In this document: positions 11,739 to 24,222 of the stretch, in pieces
How positions within the stretch are numbered: the first letter of the stretch is position 1
How the letters are laid out: every line of letters begins with the position of its first letter
NCBI RefSeq assembly: GCF_964355755.1
Contig: NC_092677.1
Span: 14,220,601-14,284,600, forward strand
Length of the DNA stretch: 64,000 nucleotides
Direction of reading: 5' to 3'
Origin: Antedon mediterranea
Taxonomy: Eukaryota > Echinodermata > Crinoidea > Comatulida > Antedonidae
The notes under the pieces: model-generated
What the model was told of the DNA's origin: nothing
What the model saw: only the letters and a program-made list of their open reading frames with translations
Databases searched by the model: none
Translations under genes and position numbers: made by a program

Positions 11739-14700
11739 TTCACAGGTGAAATTATGCGAAGTATTTCCAAGAATCAAAATAAGAAACTTGGTATGATAGT
11801 TGTCTGCGACGGTGTACGCGGAGACACAGCGTCACTGCTAGGTCTCAGTGACGAATACATCCTTTGCTCTTGCAATGCATATGGTGCTATGGCTAGCCTG
11901 GACAGAATGTACCACAAACACGTTGCCGTCCCAGAGACTTCCAAACATAACTTTAAGCTAGACTTATCAGCGTTTGGTTCCGAGTATCGCCAGCCAGAAC
12001 TGAGTAAGCCTACGTTTAGGTTCAAAATATTTGGAACATATCGACATCGATACCTTACCTTGTCTTGTCCAAAGAATGGATCAAACGTTCTTCGTCAATT
12101 AAGGATTACCTCCGATTCATCAGTAAGTATTATAATCGACGTTATCAATCATTAATTGGTTTATATCTGTGCATCTCTTTCTATTCACTTTTCATAGATC
12201 TGAAGAAAAATGGAACACAGTTGTAACAGCTACAAGCGCCACAAATATAGAATGGCTTAAAACTCTTTTTAGTTAGAAATCTATACAATACATATTTTAA
12301 AAATAATAAGCCTACACAGCAAACAATTATAGATACAATTGGCAATTTCTACATAGTTGGTACTTTCCGTAATGATACCTCTATTTTCTTTTCACCATAC
12401 AGTAGGCCTATAGGCCTACATCATTTATAAAAGAATCATGATTTGTAAATGCACCGTTTTTTAAACCGACTTTTGATGTCACGTATATCTTGAAAATTTA
12501 TAAAACCAGTGACATAGGCCTATGACATTTTTTTAATCCTAATCTTAAAATAATGTCATATTTTATAAGATAATAATGTATTCATATGTTGTAAATATAC
12601 TATTATGTAAACATAGATGTTGACATTTGTACTTGTTATACTTGTTATTGTAAGCTGATGTAATCCATCTCCTTCTCTTGTTAATTGCCCCATGAGGGAT
12701 GAGAACATAGAGTTAATAATGATACTGTATAACAAAAAATTCGCATGATACTGAAGTAGATAACGGAGGCGCATGGCCGATAAAATGATTGTTTTTATTA
12801 TTGTTACTGTAGGTCTCAATGCAGGTAATTAGTTAGTTTAGCATACTGAAGACGAAACCAAACAAAATGTATATATGGACATAATACGAAATGAAACAAA
12901 CATTAGGCCTATGTAAAGTACAGATGTAGTTTACTTTCTTCAAGAACGATAAGATTCGTTTAAAAACAAGAACAATACAATCAAATAAACAAATAATAAT
13001 GAAAATTAACATCTCTTTACAGGTCATACGACATATCTTTCAAGAATCTTTCAATAGCTACAGAACAAAACACGAGAAGAAAATTTCAGATATGGAGGCA
13101 ATTAGTATGCACTGCAGTCGACGTATGACGGAAATCAAACTGTCGTACAGAAGGGAAAACGTAGCTCTTATTGAAGACGAAAATCTAATCGTGTCTGTTG
13201 AGGGCGACGCGACGCGCACAATTAACTTCCATACAGGTGAGTAAATTATTATTTTAACGGTATTTTGTCACGTGAATCTTTCTGACGTGCCAGATTGCAC
13301 ATACCTACGCGTTATTATTTTCTTACAACAGAAAATGTTGCCCTATGCTATGCATAATCATTCTATAAACATTATTAGCAAAACCTACCCAGAAACAATA
13401 CCCGAGTATAGGTCTATTACCTATAAATGACTATGGCTATTGAATGGCTTCTGGCCCGTTTTTATCACCATTAAAAATATAATACTATATTAATAGGCAT
13501 AACTATGCCAACAACACTGCTGTATATGGCTAAATACACGACGTCTATAGACAATTAAACGTCATTCACAGCCAGCATTTCTATTTTGCGTTGCTTATGT
13601 CTATAATGGTAAGGCCATTACGGCGCAATCTGATCAGAGTTCTGACAAAATTCGTTCTATTAAAAAGACCTCAACTAATAAGGCCATACATTATGATTTA
13701 GTTTATAGAAAAAATAATATTACTTGGTAATGTATACTGTATTTCACCTTTAGATTCATAGGATTGATGACAACTAGGCTCGACCTTTTTGGGGAACTAA
13801 CGCGGGTGAATTTGAACTCAAAACGCATGCTCAGTTAAATATTTTGTTAGCGCCACCAAAGAATAGTACGAACTCACTTATTTGTAAAATGGTTGTTGGA
13901 TGAACATGTAGGCTACAATTCAAAAACTGTAATTAACTTTTAACAGTGATATATACATGAACAAGCAAATGATCAACGACACAGATATAAATTACGTATA
14001 TCTAATTATAAACATTATCTTCAACTAAAATTATATACAGAATACAAACAGTGGTCAAATAATTGCAATAATACTTTTCTTGAATCATCGAGTTACATAC
14101 ATTTTATGGACAAAGATGATTGAAAACAAGCGTTAGTAAGATAAATATTGATAATCTGTTATTGTGACTGTCAATTTACTGAGGATAATGCAATGTCTAA
14201 TTTAATTATTTCTTTTGACGAGTAATTTTTTCCTACTTGTTTACGTTATGTATATATCTCCTATGCAGATGTACCATACCTATCTAAAGATGGTATATGG
14301 ATTTGCTTTAGCGTGAAAGAAGGTTATAAGTTAGATTAATGGGTTAAATGCTAAAGATTTTAATACGATTTACTTTCAAATACAATAAGCGCATTAAGAC
14401 GTATCAGTATCAGATAAAAATCTATAATAAATGCGTTTTCCTAATCAAAAGTTCAGCTGAAACATCAGAATCATACGTCAATGAATGAAAAACTACAGTA
14501 TTTTATTTAGAGTTCATTGAGATGACAAACAATTGTACGTATGAAATGTGCGTCGACCAGCAACTTTGGAATTAAAACTATACTAAAGTAGTTAGTGGAT
14601 TTTCCGAGAAGACTTATTGACTAAAACATGGACATAGGCCTATACGCGGTGCTTCCTGAAATCATCTGTATTGACCCATAATATTATTATTCAAAATACT

Positions 14701-15089
14701 AGTAAAAAAATGGCAAAATGTTGTATTTTGATATTACAAAAGTTATCGTCCTGTTTATCGTCTATTAATTTCCAGAAAATCAAACACATTGGTGACGTCA
14801 CAAAAGCTGAAATCTCGAGTTATCTATCTTGGTTATGTGTGGGAATATTCCAAAAGGCGCCCTCTGTCAGTATCTGCAATTTGTTTTTCATTATTTCTTT
14901 TCTTTTACAGGGTTTGAAGTAAATATGGGATTCCGAGGTTTAGAGAGTATACACCAGTTTATAACAGATATAACCATGGCCAACAAAAAAGACTTGCTTA
15001 TTGAAACACTCACGCAGAAAGTACGTCATTCGCAAAAAGTCGTAGATGAGTTCCTTCGGAATGGACTGTCAATACCGATACACGGATAA
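11739..15089 (+). CDS. 3' coding part of an unrecognised protein (three exons, 258 aa)
   Basis: Three exons joined in phase: 11739-12122 (384 bp, phase 0 to 0), 13023-13236 (214 bp, ending phase 1) and 14911-15089 (ending at TAA 15087-15089). Acceptors are TCCTTCAG, CTCTTTACAG and TTTTACAG. Donors are GTAAGTAT, GTGAGT, then the stop. The joined frame gives 258 residues without a stop. The upstream part (GMIVVCDGVRGD, then a Cys pair in ILCSCNAYGAM) looks globular, with KPTFRFKIFG and RYLTLSCP reading like beta strands. The last 60 residues look helical and charged. I do not recognise the family. No transmembrane segment or signal peptide is visible in these exons; the N terminus is missing. 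In-phase joining and preserved frame argue for a real gene. Confidence 0.7.
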
Positions 15090-15982
15090 ACGTTTATGAT
15101 CACAACATTTGTATTATAAACTATTTAGTAGAGTATTATTTTCTTAAGTATGAACTATTAGTACAATATTTGTATAATTTTATAAACTATCTAACTATAG
15201 CGATGCATTTTCCTATTATAAGTCTGTCACTAATACAGGAGCAAGAGTGGGTGTTGGAGAGATGGACTAGGATATGTAAAATTATACAGTGTTCAGGCCT
15301 ATGTTGTGTTGTTCTAGTGTTCTAGTGTCCAGCCAGTGGTTTTTAAAAATCATGACACAAGGAATACAATGTTTTTAGATGCATTGGAACTTGGGGTTAC
15401 ACGAGTTTAACTTTACACACAAATTCAACACAAGAATATTGGGACGTTCAGAACAAAATTAAACTAAACTAATTAGCATACGGCAACTATTAATTGTTTA
15501 TGTCACAGTATGTCACAAACTGGTCAAATACAAATGTGACTATAGGCAGCTTGCGTTGCGTCATAGTGGGAATCAAACTTTATGTAGAATACTTTTGTTC
15601 TGTTATACGGTAATGTCAAATAATATTTTACACGATGACGTATAAAATGACGTGTTACACATAAATTGCAAATTTCGATTGTACGACGTGACGTCGACCA
15701 CAAGGCCTACAAAGTAAGAAGGTGACGTCATGCAATTAAGAAGTACCTATAGTTATGATTAGTCAGTGGTGAATAATGCACGTTATATTAGTATTCAATC
15801 CATACTTGTAATACTGCTTCACAATTCAAATCACGCCATGTTTATTACAAATTGACTTGTTCATATCAAAAAGAAATAGTAAAACAGTAGGCCTAAACAT
15901 GTCTACATTTTTATTTATGCACAATTAATTTGATATGACACGCTTACGCATTTTGGCGTACTAATGCCTATGTATTCCACTC

Positions 15983-16172
15983 GATAAAGCGTGGTTCCCG
16001 CTAGCGACGCAACACAAGGACGTAACGGCAACACGCAAGTGAATTGACCAATCACAAGCGATGGCTTATTCGCTTGTGATTGCTAACTGTCTATAACTTC
16101 GCTTGTCATTGGTTAAAAGGCTTGCGTTGCGTTTACGTCCCTGCGTTACGTTCTAGTGGGAACCAAGCTTAA
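15983..16172. mobile_element. Fold-back (MITE-like) element of about 190 bp
   Basis: The two ends are imperfect inverted copies. The left arm begins AAAGCGTGGTTCCCGCTAG and continues through GACGCAAC and GGACGTAA to a CAATCACAAGCGA block. The right arm, read on the minus strand, begins AAGCTTGGTTCCCACTAG and runs through GGACGTAAACGCAACGC to an AATGACAAGCGA block. The arms span roughly 80 bp each. A related partial end lies at 15548-15585. Confidence 0.75.
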
Positions 16173-17764
16173 TCAGGCGATTTGCCGAATCTTTATACTT
16201 TACATGTACATTACGCTATATGAGATTGGCTAAAGGCAACGTTATATTACAATGTTATATTTTATGTAAAGATAGATAAAATAGCATTCCAGTGTTTATT
16301 ACCAAAAATAGTATATATTTGTCCTAATTATGGTTTGACAAGATCATTTTTTGCACATTTTCACAATATATCTTTGATACAGCCTATATTTTATAATCAC
16401 AATAATGGTGCAATATTGTATAATGTTTAGATTTGATAATTGTGATATATTTTGAAATAGTATGAAACGGTACAATTCCTTTATAATATATTTGTTCTTA
16501 GGAAAAAAAACACCTATTTAAGCTTGTTTGTAAGCACACGTTGTCGTTTGAATATATATTTATCGGTGACGTATTATTTGAAACTTTTTAAGAATGTAAT
16601 TTTCCGTTAACACCACATTAGTTAAATGTCGTATAATGCATATGTTACAAGGAAGTTTTAAAATTGTAGATACTAAATAACTGTCCTTATATCTTTATTA
16701 TTTTGTTACAACATTGTCGAGTTCTGATTTTTACATGACCTTTTTGTAGAAGGTTAGCTGTATGTTTAAACTTTGACATTTCAATGTTTTCAAAATATTA
16801 GCCAGTATAACACGTGTACATTTTTAGATACAGTATCTTGAATTGCATTCACCTGGTGATATATCAAATTTTGTGACGTAGTATTTGTCTCAAAATTTGG
16901 AACTGATAATAGGAGTTACAAAAAGATTGCATTGAATAAAGTTTTTTTTTTTCATTATCGCAAGTTTTTAGTTTAAATATTTGATATTCGAGTGTTCCTT
17001 GAATTCATTGAATATTTACAAATATTTAAGCCTATCTCTTAATAATTTGTTGTCTCGTTTTTAATTTCGATTCATCATATTGTTGTAAAATCTTCATTTC
17101 ATGTTGGTCATTTCTTTTTTATTTGTTACAACCCAAAGTAGTTGAACATAAGGTTATATTGTTCCTTAATCTCATGATATGTGTTTCAGATTTTCAGTAA
17201 GTCTCATCAAAGATGGATTGTCAGACTAAGTAGGCCCGGTGGTGCTATTTAAAATAATGCTTGTGTAAAATGTTTATTCATTGTTATTCCTGTTGCCATA
17301 GTTAAAATATTTGACGGATCAAAGCATACTTAAATGTTGTTTGATATTTGTCCGCAAAACGGGATGTTTACGTGAGATTTATATTATTGCTTAATAAAAA
17401 AAAATATTTCGAATGTGTGTAAATCATTTTCATTATTATGAGTATGCGAGATAAATAACAAAGTCCATGTATAAGCCAAAACATTCCATTAGTAGTAGAT
17501 GAATTTTGTATGCGTTTAAAGAATAAATACGCGTTGTTATGACCGGCTTTATCAACTAATCCAAGTAGGATAAATCATTTTGAGTGGACGTTTTTGGATT
17601 AAATTAAAACGTGTAGACACAGGCGCGTGTAGGAGGCCTACTAATTACACGATGGAAAGCATCCATATTTACCTTCACTTCACGTAAAGTATTAATAACC
17701 ATTACATTTTGTTCTCAATTGTGTAAAAAAACGCACCAGCACAGACTGAAAACCAAGAGCAATC

Positions 17765-17885
17765 TAACATGAGCTCCGGAGATCAAATGCTTTATCTGCG
17801 GCTGCGTCAAAATCAGTTCAATGCCTCTCGCCGCAGAGAATATGTACATTGTATAGTACCGTACTGTTCCTATCTTGGCAAGCAC
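17765..17885 (+). repeat. Dispersed repeat, copy 1 (partner at 53020-53215)
   Basis: Shares GGAGATCAAATG, then TTTAT, TG(C/T)GGCTGCG, AATCAGTTC, CGCAGAGAAT or CACAGAGAAT, and TATCTTGGCAAG, in the same order with the sequence at 53020-53215 inside an MBTPS1 intron. This indicates an interspersed element of about 120-190 bp. Its class is not identified. Confidence 0.65.
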
Positions 17886-19582
17886 AAGTAATTTTAAATT
17901 GGTAAAACTGTGATTACATTTCTCTATACAATGTCTATAAATCGAACACTAATTTACATACTGTATAATATATGTTTGTAGACAACTTTTTTTGTTTAAT
18001 AACCTTATTCTGTGCGCGATGAAATAATCTAGTAATCTATGCTTTAATAACACATCGTAAATGAAAATTAAATCTCCGAATTTGCGTGTATTTAGTATCG
18101 AAAGTGTAATTCGTTAAGGTCGGTAGAAGTCAGATCATGAATAAAATTAATAAATACTTACTTTATCCATGGTCAGATATAATGAATGCTTAAAAAATAG
18201 GCCTACTGACGCAAGATCATCGGATAACTGCTTACTAAAGAAAAAAAAATTAATAAGACGATAGCAATCAAACCTCGCTTCAGGTATTAATGTGTAGGTT
18301 ATTGCCCAGACAAACAAGTGGAAATAATTATAAAATGAACTATTTTGGTACAATCTTTCATGAACTCTAATGAATATTTGTATACGATTAATAGTCACTT
18401 ACTGTTACTTGCAATTGTTGGTATTGATCTTGACCATTGATTCATAACTTATCAACAGCATATTGAACCGTTTTAATGTTTGGTTTGTTTTCAGAAGATT
18501 CTCGTCTGTCCTAATAACACACACAGCAAGGACTCTCTTTGCTAAGATTTAGATGACAATCTACTGTATCTATTTCATTTTTAATATACCTTACCATTTC
18601 TGTTTATTATTTTGTATTGTATTGCTATGGAGGAAAATGTCTTTTTGAATTGAAAAAGCAAAGCAAGAAAAATCTTGTGTCTCCTTATAAAACTTCGTTC
18701 AAATTGTAAAACATTTTACACCCCTACACTGTACTAGGCCCAGTCCATGCCCAGCTAACAATGCTATGTCGAAAAAACGTATCTGGTTTTGAAAATGTTT
18801 TAATATTATACATTTTAAAGACGTGCGTCTTGACTTTGCTTATTCGACACAATGAAAAATGTTTATTGAAATTTACCTGTTCAACTATGTTTGGTCAATG
18901 TGAACATGTGACTTGAACAAGTTTGTGGATGTCCATGAGCATAACACTGCGATTATGCAAATGGTTTATTCCATATGCCATTTTTTATGCATAAAACCTA
19001 CCAGACGTTGATGATGATGAATGTGTACAATTTGCATTAATAAAAAGATCTTGTAGACAAATAACAAGCACGAATGTGCGATACTCGGGGTATCGCAAAA
19101 GAAGCTGTAATAACGTCATAAGATAGGATGAGACATCACATACACATCAATAACCTCGGTACCAAATACGGCACCATCTTCAAAATGTCATATGGCATCC
19201 GGTTTGAAATAAAAAAAATCCGACTCTATAGCGTTGAGGACATGTCCCTGTAGTATATTCATGCAAAATCCCAGCTCAATACTACAACGAATAAGGAAGG
19301 AGTAGTACTTTATAAATCGCAATTTTTACTCAATAGTGTCGGATGGAGAAGATGAGAGAGTCCTGTTTTAAAAGCTGTTTAGTTAAAAATGTGTATACAG
19401 AAAAAAACGTTAGAATAGCGGCCGATTTGCAGGTAGTGGCTACAAAATAATTTGTAAATGTGTGGATAATTCCAATGTATTCTGTCTCTTGCTCTACAGA
19501 AATACAAACAAAAAATATTTAAAAAAAAAGTATTTAAATTTGAACTGTTGAATCAATACAATACAAGATATTAAGTCAGACA

Positions 19583-19779
19583 TTAAGTTATTAATTCTGA
19601 CTTGGACTGCAGTCGTTGCTTCGCTTGTTTTTGTTTGGTCTTCCATCTCTTCTCTTTCAATTCATTCTAAACACAATCCTTTCTTACATTTGTATGCTTG
19701 AAAATACTAAAAGTTGCATGCTTACACTTTCATCAGGATGGGTCCGAACATAAAACATACAGTAGATACATTCTTGCAG
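19583..19779 (-). CDS. Candidate terminal exons downstream of RPL13
   Basis: Two possible minus-strand exons: 19779-19726 (18 codons after TTCTGGTAG, ending before GTAAGC) and 19666-19583 (27 codons plus TAA, after TGTGTTTAG). Both are phase 0, and the join reads YVRTHPDES then NELKEKRWKTKQ, a composition like real coding sequence. They lie beyond the RPL13 poly(A) signal. They could be an alternative 3' end of RPL13 (exon 3 also ends in phase 0) or the end of a gene enclosing RPL13. The intron between them would be only 59 bp, which is short compared with its neighbours. I do not recognise the product, and chance is possible. Confidence 0.25.
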
Positions 19780-19995
19780 CTACCAGAAAACGTTGAACAA
19801 CATTTGTATAACACTTAATTTTACACTAAACATATTTATAATGTTTTGTATTTTTAACCTAAACTTTAAATGCTGAAAACTCGTTTTGATTCTCTTTGAA
19901 ACACTGAAACAAGAAAGTACTACAACATAATAATAAAAATAAAGTACAATTAAATAAAACTCAACATGATAACTCTGTTCTTTCCAATTTGCAGG

Positions 19996-20001
19996 TTTAT
20001 T
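19996..20001 (-). terminator. RPL13: Poly(A) signal of RPL13
   Basis: AATAAA on the minus strand, 35-40 bases after the RPL13 stop codon, matching the short 3' UTR usual for ribosomal protein genes. Confidence 0.8.
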
Positions 20002-20035
20002 TTGAGTGAAGCATAAAATTTACAAATATACGAGT

Positions 20036-23000
20036 TTACTTCTTCTTCGTTTGTTTCTCTGCCTCAGCTTCTGCCTTTGCTTTAGCACGTTTAGCCCTGA
20101 TTCCGTGCAGCTTTGCGTTGGATCTTGCCATTCTTAGTGATTGGTACACGCTGTGTTTCTTCTCATCCTCGGTGACAGCACGTCGTTTCTCTCGTGTGAA
20201 AGTTTCTTTTATGGGCATAACTGGGCCATCAAGTTGTGTGGCAATCTTCAGATCAGCCTCCTAAAAGAAAAAGTATGAATATGGTGGTAAAGGCAAACAT
20301 ATTACACATAAACCGATACAAATTCACGTATGGTGCAGAGGTTGACATATAACATAAATACAAAAAGACACTTAGCACAAGGATCTTGCAGAAAGTGGCA
20401 TGCAAGAATGTTTTTGCACAAATTTGTGAACTTATGCACTTCATGGTCATTCAAATAGCACACAGTTCACCACATAATTTACATTACATTGTTTTTTGTT
20501 GTTCTTAATGATACATAGGTTGCAATAGTCTTTTTGTAAAGATCTGAAATCTGCAGAGTTTTAGTGTAAGCAAATAGAGATGTAGATGGGCCCTTTTTTC
20601 CAAATAAGAAGTCTGTTCAGTCTAGATGCGAGGCCTAGCTAGAAAAGTATATGCAGGCTATGGGATGTTAAAATAAAGTATTATAAATAAAAATCCATGT
20701 TCTTGTATTTTCTATCAATAAAACAGTTGCTGCTGCAAGAGAAATGCACATGTGTAGCTTGTCTCACAGCCTTGGGTTAGTGGTTTGTTAAATTGCACCA
20801 GGCCTCAATGTAAGAAAATACAGTTTACTCCACCTAAGTCGAATCTAATAGAACTGGTATAAAAATTTGAGCTATGCGAACTTTGATTTACAGATTTGTA
20901 AAAAATGCTAGGCCTAGAGCTATGTTCACTCACTAGCCGCGCTACGGCTAAACCTACTACAGTAGTAGACCCGTCGCGATCGGGGCCCATACGATGAGCC
21001 TTCTTGAATTGAGTTTTCTTAGCTAGGCCTAATAAATGCTAAGCCTCCTTTATCGGCATTGACAAACTGTATTTTTTTTATGGTTTAAGCCGTAACAATA
21101 AGAAAACGTAAAATAAATACATTTGACGGTTCTTATTCGAAATTCGAACAACTCACAGATATAATATACTAGCTCGAGTTATAGGACGCCGCCTATACTA
21201 TACAACCTGCTTGAGAGAACCGATATGGTCCCACATTATCACCTCTGTCGTTTGTTTATTGAATTAAGCTTTGTCGGCTTTTTTAGCGGGTTGTTGCCGC
21301 ATGATTTGTGACTTCGACTTATAGGATATAAATCACTAAAGATTGTATGTATTCAGGCCGCAAAAAGATGTTGACTTAGATGGATTTCGACTTACAAATA
21401 AAAATTACACAGGAGAGAATAAAAATTTGACTTTCGCGATTTTTCGACTTACCCGAAATCGACTGCAACACTATTTATGTAATAACTTTCTAAAAATGAT
21501 GACGTCATCGGTAATTTTATGAGTGCATACATTTTAGGAAACGTAAAATCAGGGTACTTAAAACAAAGGTTCTATTGTAAAACTGTAGTAAAAATGTAAA
21601 CATTTTATAGCCGTATACTAACCTCACTGTCTCCCTTCTTGGTAACTCCAGCCTTCCTTGGGAAAACGATCAATTTAGATCTATATTCCTTAAGGCGTTG
21701 TACATTGGCTTGCAGACCTTCTACAGACTTGTTTCGTCTTCTGTGATCTACAGAAATTCCTAAAGAACGAGCAGACTTCTTGTAGATTCCTGCAGCCTGT
21801 CAAAAAACATTTGGTGGTTAAATAAAATACATGTTTTCTGACAAATACTATGGATAACTACAAAGATAACAGGAAAAAGGCCACACCAGAGAGGGCTCAA
21901 TACTTGTACTAGTTTGCTACAGGATTTGCAATAACATTGGCATCTAGTTATCATTGATTCAAAGATAGGACCCCTTTAACAATTGGGCTTTGCATTCAGT
22001 ACAGCTAAAATTGTGGGGTGTCTAGAAAACTCAGATATATGAGTTTTCTAGATCTAGAAAAGTCAGATATCTGACTTTTCTAGATCTAGAAAACTTGGAT
22101 ATTTATTTGAGATCCGAGTCTAGAAAACTCAGATATATCGGAGATCAGAGTTTTCTAGACACCCAAAATTGTGTGATGAATCGTGACTTTTTACACAGGA
22201 CGGGTCAGAAAAAAAAATATACCCATAAATAAAACACTTTTGCTACCAGGCCCACGAAAATATACCCTGTAAATGTGGCAACTCCCCATGGAAATATGGG
22301 GAGGTTGGTTGAATATTAATATTAACCAACTCATATGGTTTAATGAATATGAACCAGGTAGCCTGGTTTCCAGTGGACGCAAGACTTGCTTCCGCTTACG
22401 TCGTTTTCTTACGATTACGCTTGCGTTCCGATCAGTTGACCAAAAACTAACGTCGATAAAAAATTGTCATAATCGCGTTGGACCGCAACGATTAAGACTA
22501 TTACATGTGCTGATTTCGTCTTTACGAAAGTTGAATTTATCGCAAAGTCTGTCCTTTACGTCGAGTTGAATTTTTTTTCTTGCAATTACGATGCATGACG
22601 CGGAATATAGGAATTTATTCTGATTGATTCTCAAATTCTGTAGATGATGGCATCTTGTGAAACGATTTCCACATAAAAACTGGACGGGGTAGGCCTACAT
22701 CCGCATTGTAAAATTGAGCAAGAAAATACCTTAATCCTTTGATTTGTGAAATAATTGAAATGATATGATACTAATCATTTATTTTCATCATCAAACATCA
22801 AATTATAATAGGCCTATACATTCGTTTAGATTCAAGAAAACTTTCATGAATACTGAATTTGTAGGTCTACATACAATTGCTTATTCCAACAATACTGTAC
22901 ACTACGGTGAAGAGTCAATAAATATTTATTATAGGCCTATTATTAATATGTTATCCATCCTGTCTGCATTCTATACAATAATTCCAACAATACCGTACAC

Positions 23001-24222
23001 TACGGTGAAGAGTCAATAAATATTTATTATAGGCCTATTATTAATACGTTATCCATCCTGTCTGCATTCTATACAATAATTCCAACAATACCGTACGCTA
23101 CGGTGAAGAGTCAATAAAAATTTATTATATTATTAATATATTATCCATCCTACCTTCATTCTACAATGAAAACAAAATTCATTACGTAATTCTTCCCTCT
23201 TATCTGCTATACGAGGCTTTTGAGTGCAAACTTTGTTAGTTGAATCGTATTTTTATCCAATTCTTCTTATATGTCACTGTTCTCTAACCATTTAATATTT
23301 TAGCTGGCCATATTTTAAATTGTTTTGATATTTTAGTAGCATTTGCATGTTATCCTATTAGTGTGGTTTAGCCTTATTTTACCCATCATGTTATCATTTT
23401 TCTATTTTTTTAATTCATTATTTCTATAAAGTGATAAGCAAGACTTTATAGTTCGCAGAGCTATTTCGTAATATTGTGCTTTATAATTATTATTTAGGCC
23501 TACGTATTATTTTATAATGTATATTCCCATATACAGTACTTCCTCATTGCCTCTTTGTACTGTATTTTACCTATGGATGCTTGCCAACATCACATAATCC
23601 CCGTCACTGATTGGCTAGTTCTTACGATCGTTGGGCTTGCGCTTACGAAAGTTAGACTTCAAGCCAACTTTCGTAAGCGTAATCGTAAGGGTGTAAAGTC
23701 GCATCGTAAGGCATGTTCATCCAGAAATTCACCGGTTTCCTGTCGAACCGTCGAATATTACGCAACAGACGGAAGCTTCAGTCACCGGTTTCCTGTCAAA
23801 GACCTGTACTACGACGATTTTTACTTGCGTTGTGTCGTTTTGACATTTAGCCTTTTTTCAATCGGTTTCCTGTCGATTTTCAATTTCCAATGTAAAAACG
23901 ACGCAATCGTAAGAAATTCAAATTTCTTACGTCGACTGGAGACCAGGCTTTACTAGTTTGCATTTGCTGTGCTTACCTTAAGTTCTTCAAGTGAAAATCC
24001 TCGGCCAGTCCTTACTTTTGTGTGATATTTGAAAGTAGGACATCGTACTGCAGGTCTCAAGGGGCCAGCAGCTGGTCTTGGTGCAACAACCTTAGCCTTC
24101 TTGATTCTGTTGTTGTGACGACGTTGTTTACGTGCAGGCTGGTTAAACCAAGTTTTCACCCTGTTAGCCCAGTCCTTACGCAAATGGATGTTTGGAATGA
24201 CATTATTCCTTTTTTTAGCCAT
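20036..24222 (-). CDS. RPL13: Cytosolic 60S ribosomal protein L13 (eL13)
   Basis: Three coding exons on the minus strand: 24222-23977 (82 codons), 21796-21623 (58 codons) and 20260-20036 (74 codons plus TAA), all phase 0, total 214 aa (human 211). The protein is a component of the large ribosomal subunit. Diagnostic stretches are [20 protein letters not shown], then [22 protein letters not shown] and GRGFSLEEL in exon 1. Exon 2 has RRRNKS and [16 protein letters not shown]. Exon 3 has [20 protein letters not shown] and a lysine-rich end. The ATG sits immediately after a TTTACAG acceptor, so the 5' UTR is in at least one upstream exon, as in vertebrate RPL13. The large intron 1 between coding exons contains several repeats. 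No box C/D snoRNA was recognised in the introns, although RPL13 hosts one in vertebrates. Confidence 0.98.
22016..22163. repeat. Nested palindromes (fold-back element) in RPL13 intron
   Basis: The outer ends are inverted copies: GGGTGTCTAGAAAACTC at the left and GAGTTTTCTAGACACCC at the right. Between them are further inverted units built on TCTAGAAAA(C/G)TCAGATAT and its complement, several joined by TCTAGATCTAGA. The whole 148 bp could fold into one long or several stacked hairpins. Confidence 0.8.
22356..23951. mobile_element. Possible non-autonomous transposon with about 25-bp terminal inverted repeats
   Basis: The left end AGCCTGGTTTCCAGTGGACG and the right end (minus strand AAGCCTGGTCTCCAGTCGAC) are inverted copies. 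Both subterminal regions are rich in CTTACG/CGTAAG words, including an internal inverted repeat at 23640-23690. No transposase is encoded. The interior carries the 98-bp tandem repeat. It may be one 1.6-kb element or two related elements bracketing other sequence. A target-site duplication was not found. Confidence 0.5.
22883..23170. repeat. 98-bp tandem repeat, about 2.9 copies
   Basis: Units start at 22883, 22981 and 23079 with ATTCCAACAATAC, each followed by TACGGTGAAGAGTCAATAAA and a TATCCATCCT block. The first two units are nearly identical and the third is degenerate. Confidence 0.9.

Larger units (their letters stand above)
15090..19582. other. Intergenic region with repeats, no further gene seen
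   Basis: AT-rich. It probably begins with the 3' UTR of the upstream gene; AATAAA occurs at 16935-16940 followed by T-rich sequence, but which signal is used cannot be told. A consensus CRE-type site TGACGTCA lies at 15723-15730. It contains the fold-back element at 15983-16172 and a dispersed repeat at 17765-17885. Confidence 0.4.

Noticed and set aside
20253-24222. Box C/D snoRNA in RPL13 introns
   Set aside because: Expected from vertebrates; I searched for C (RTGATGA) and D (CTGA) boxes on the minus strand and found no pair with terminal stem.
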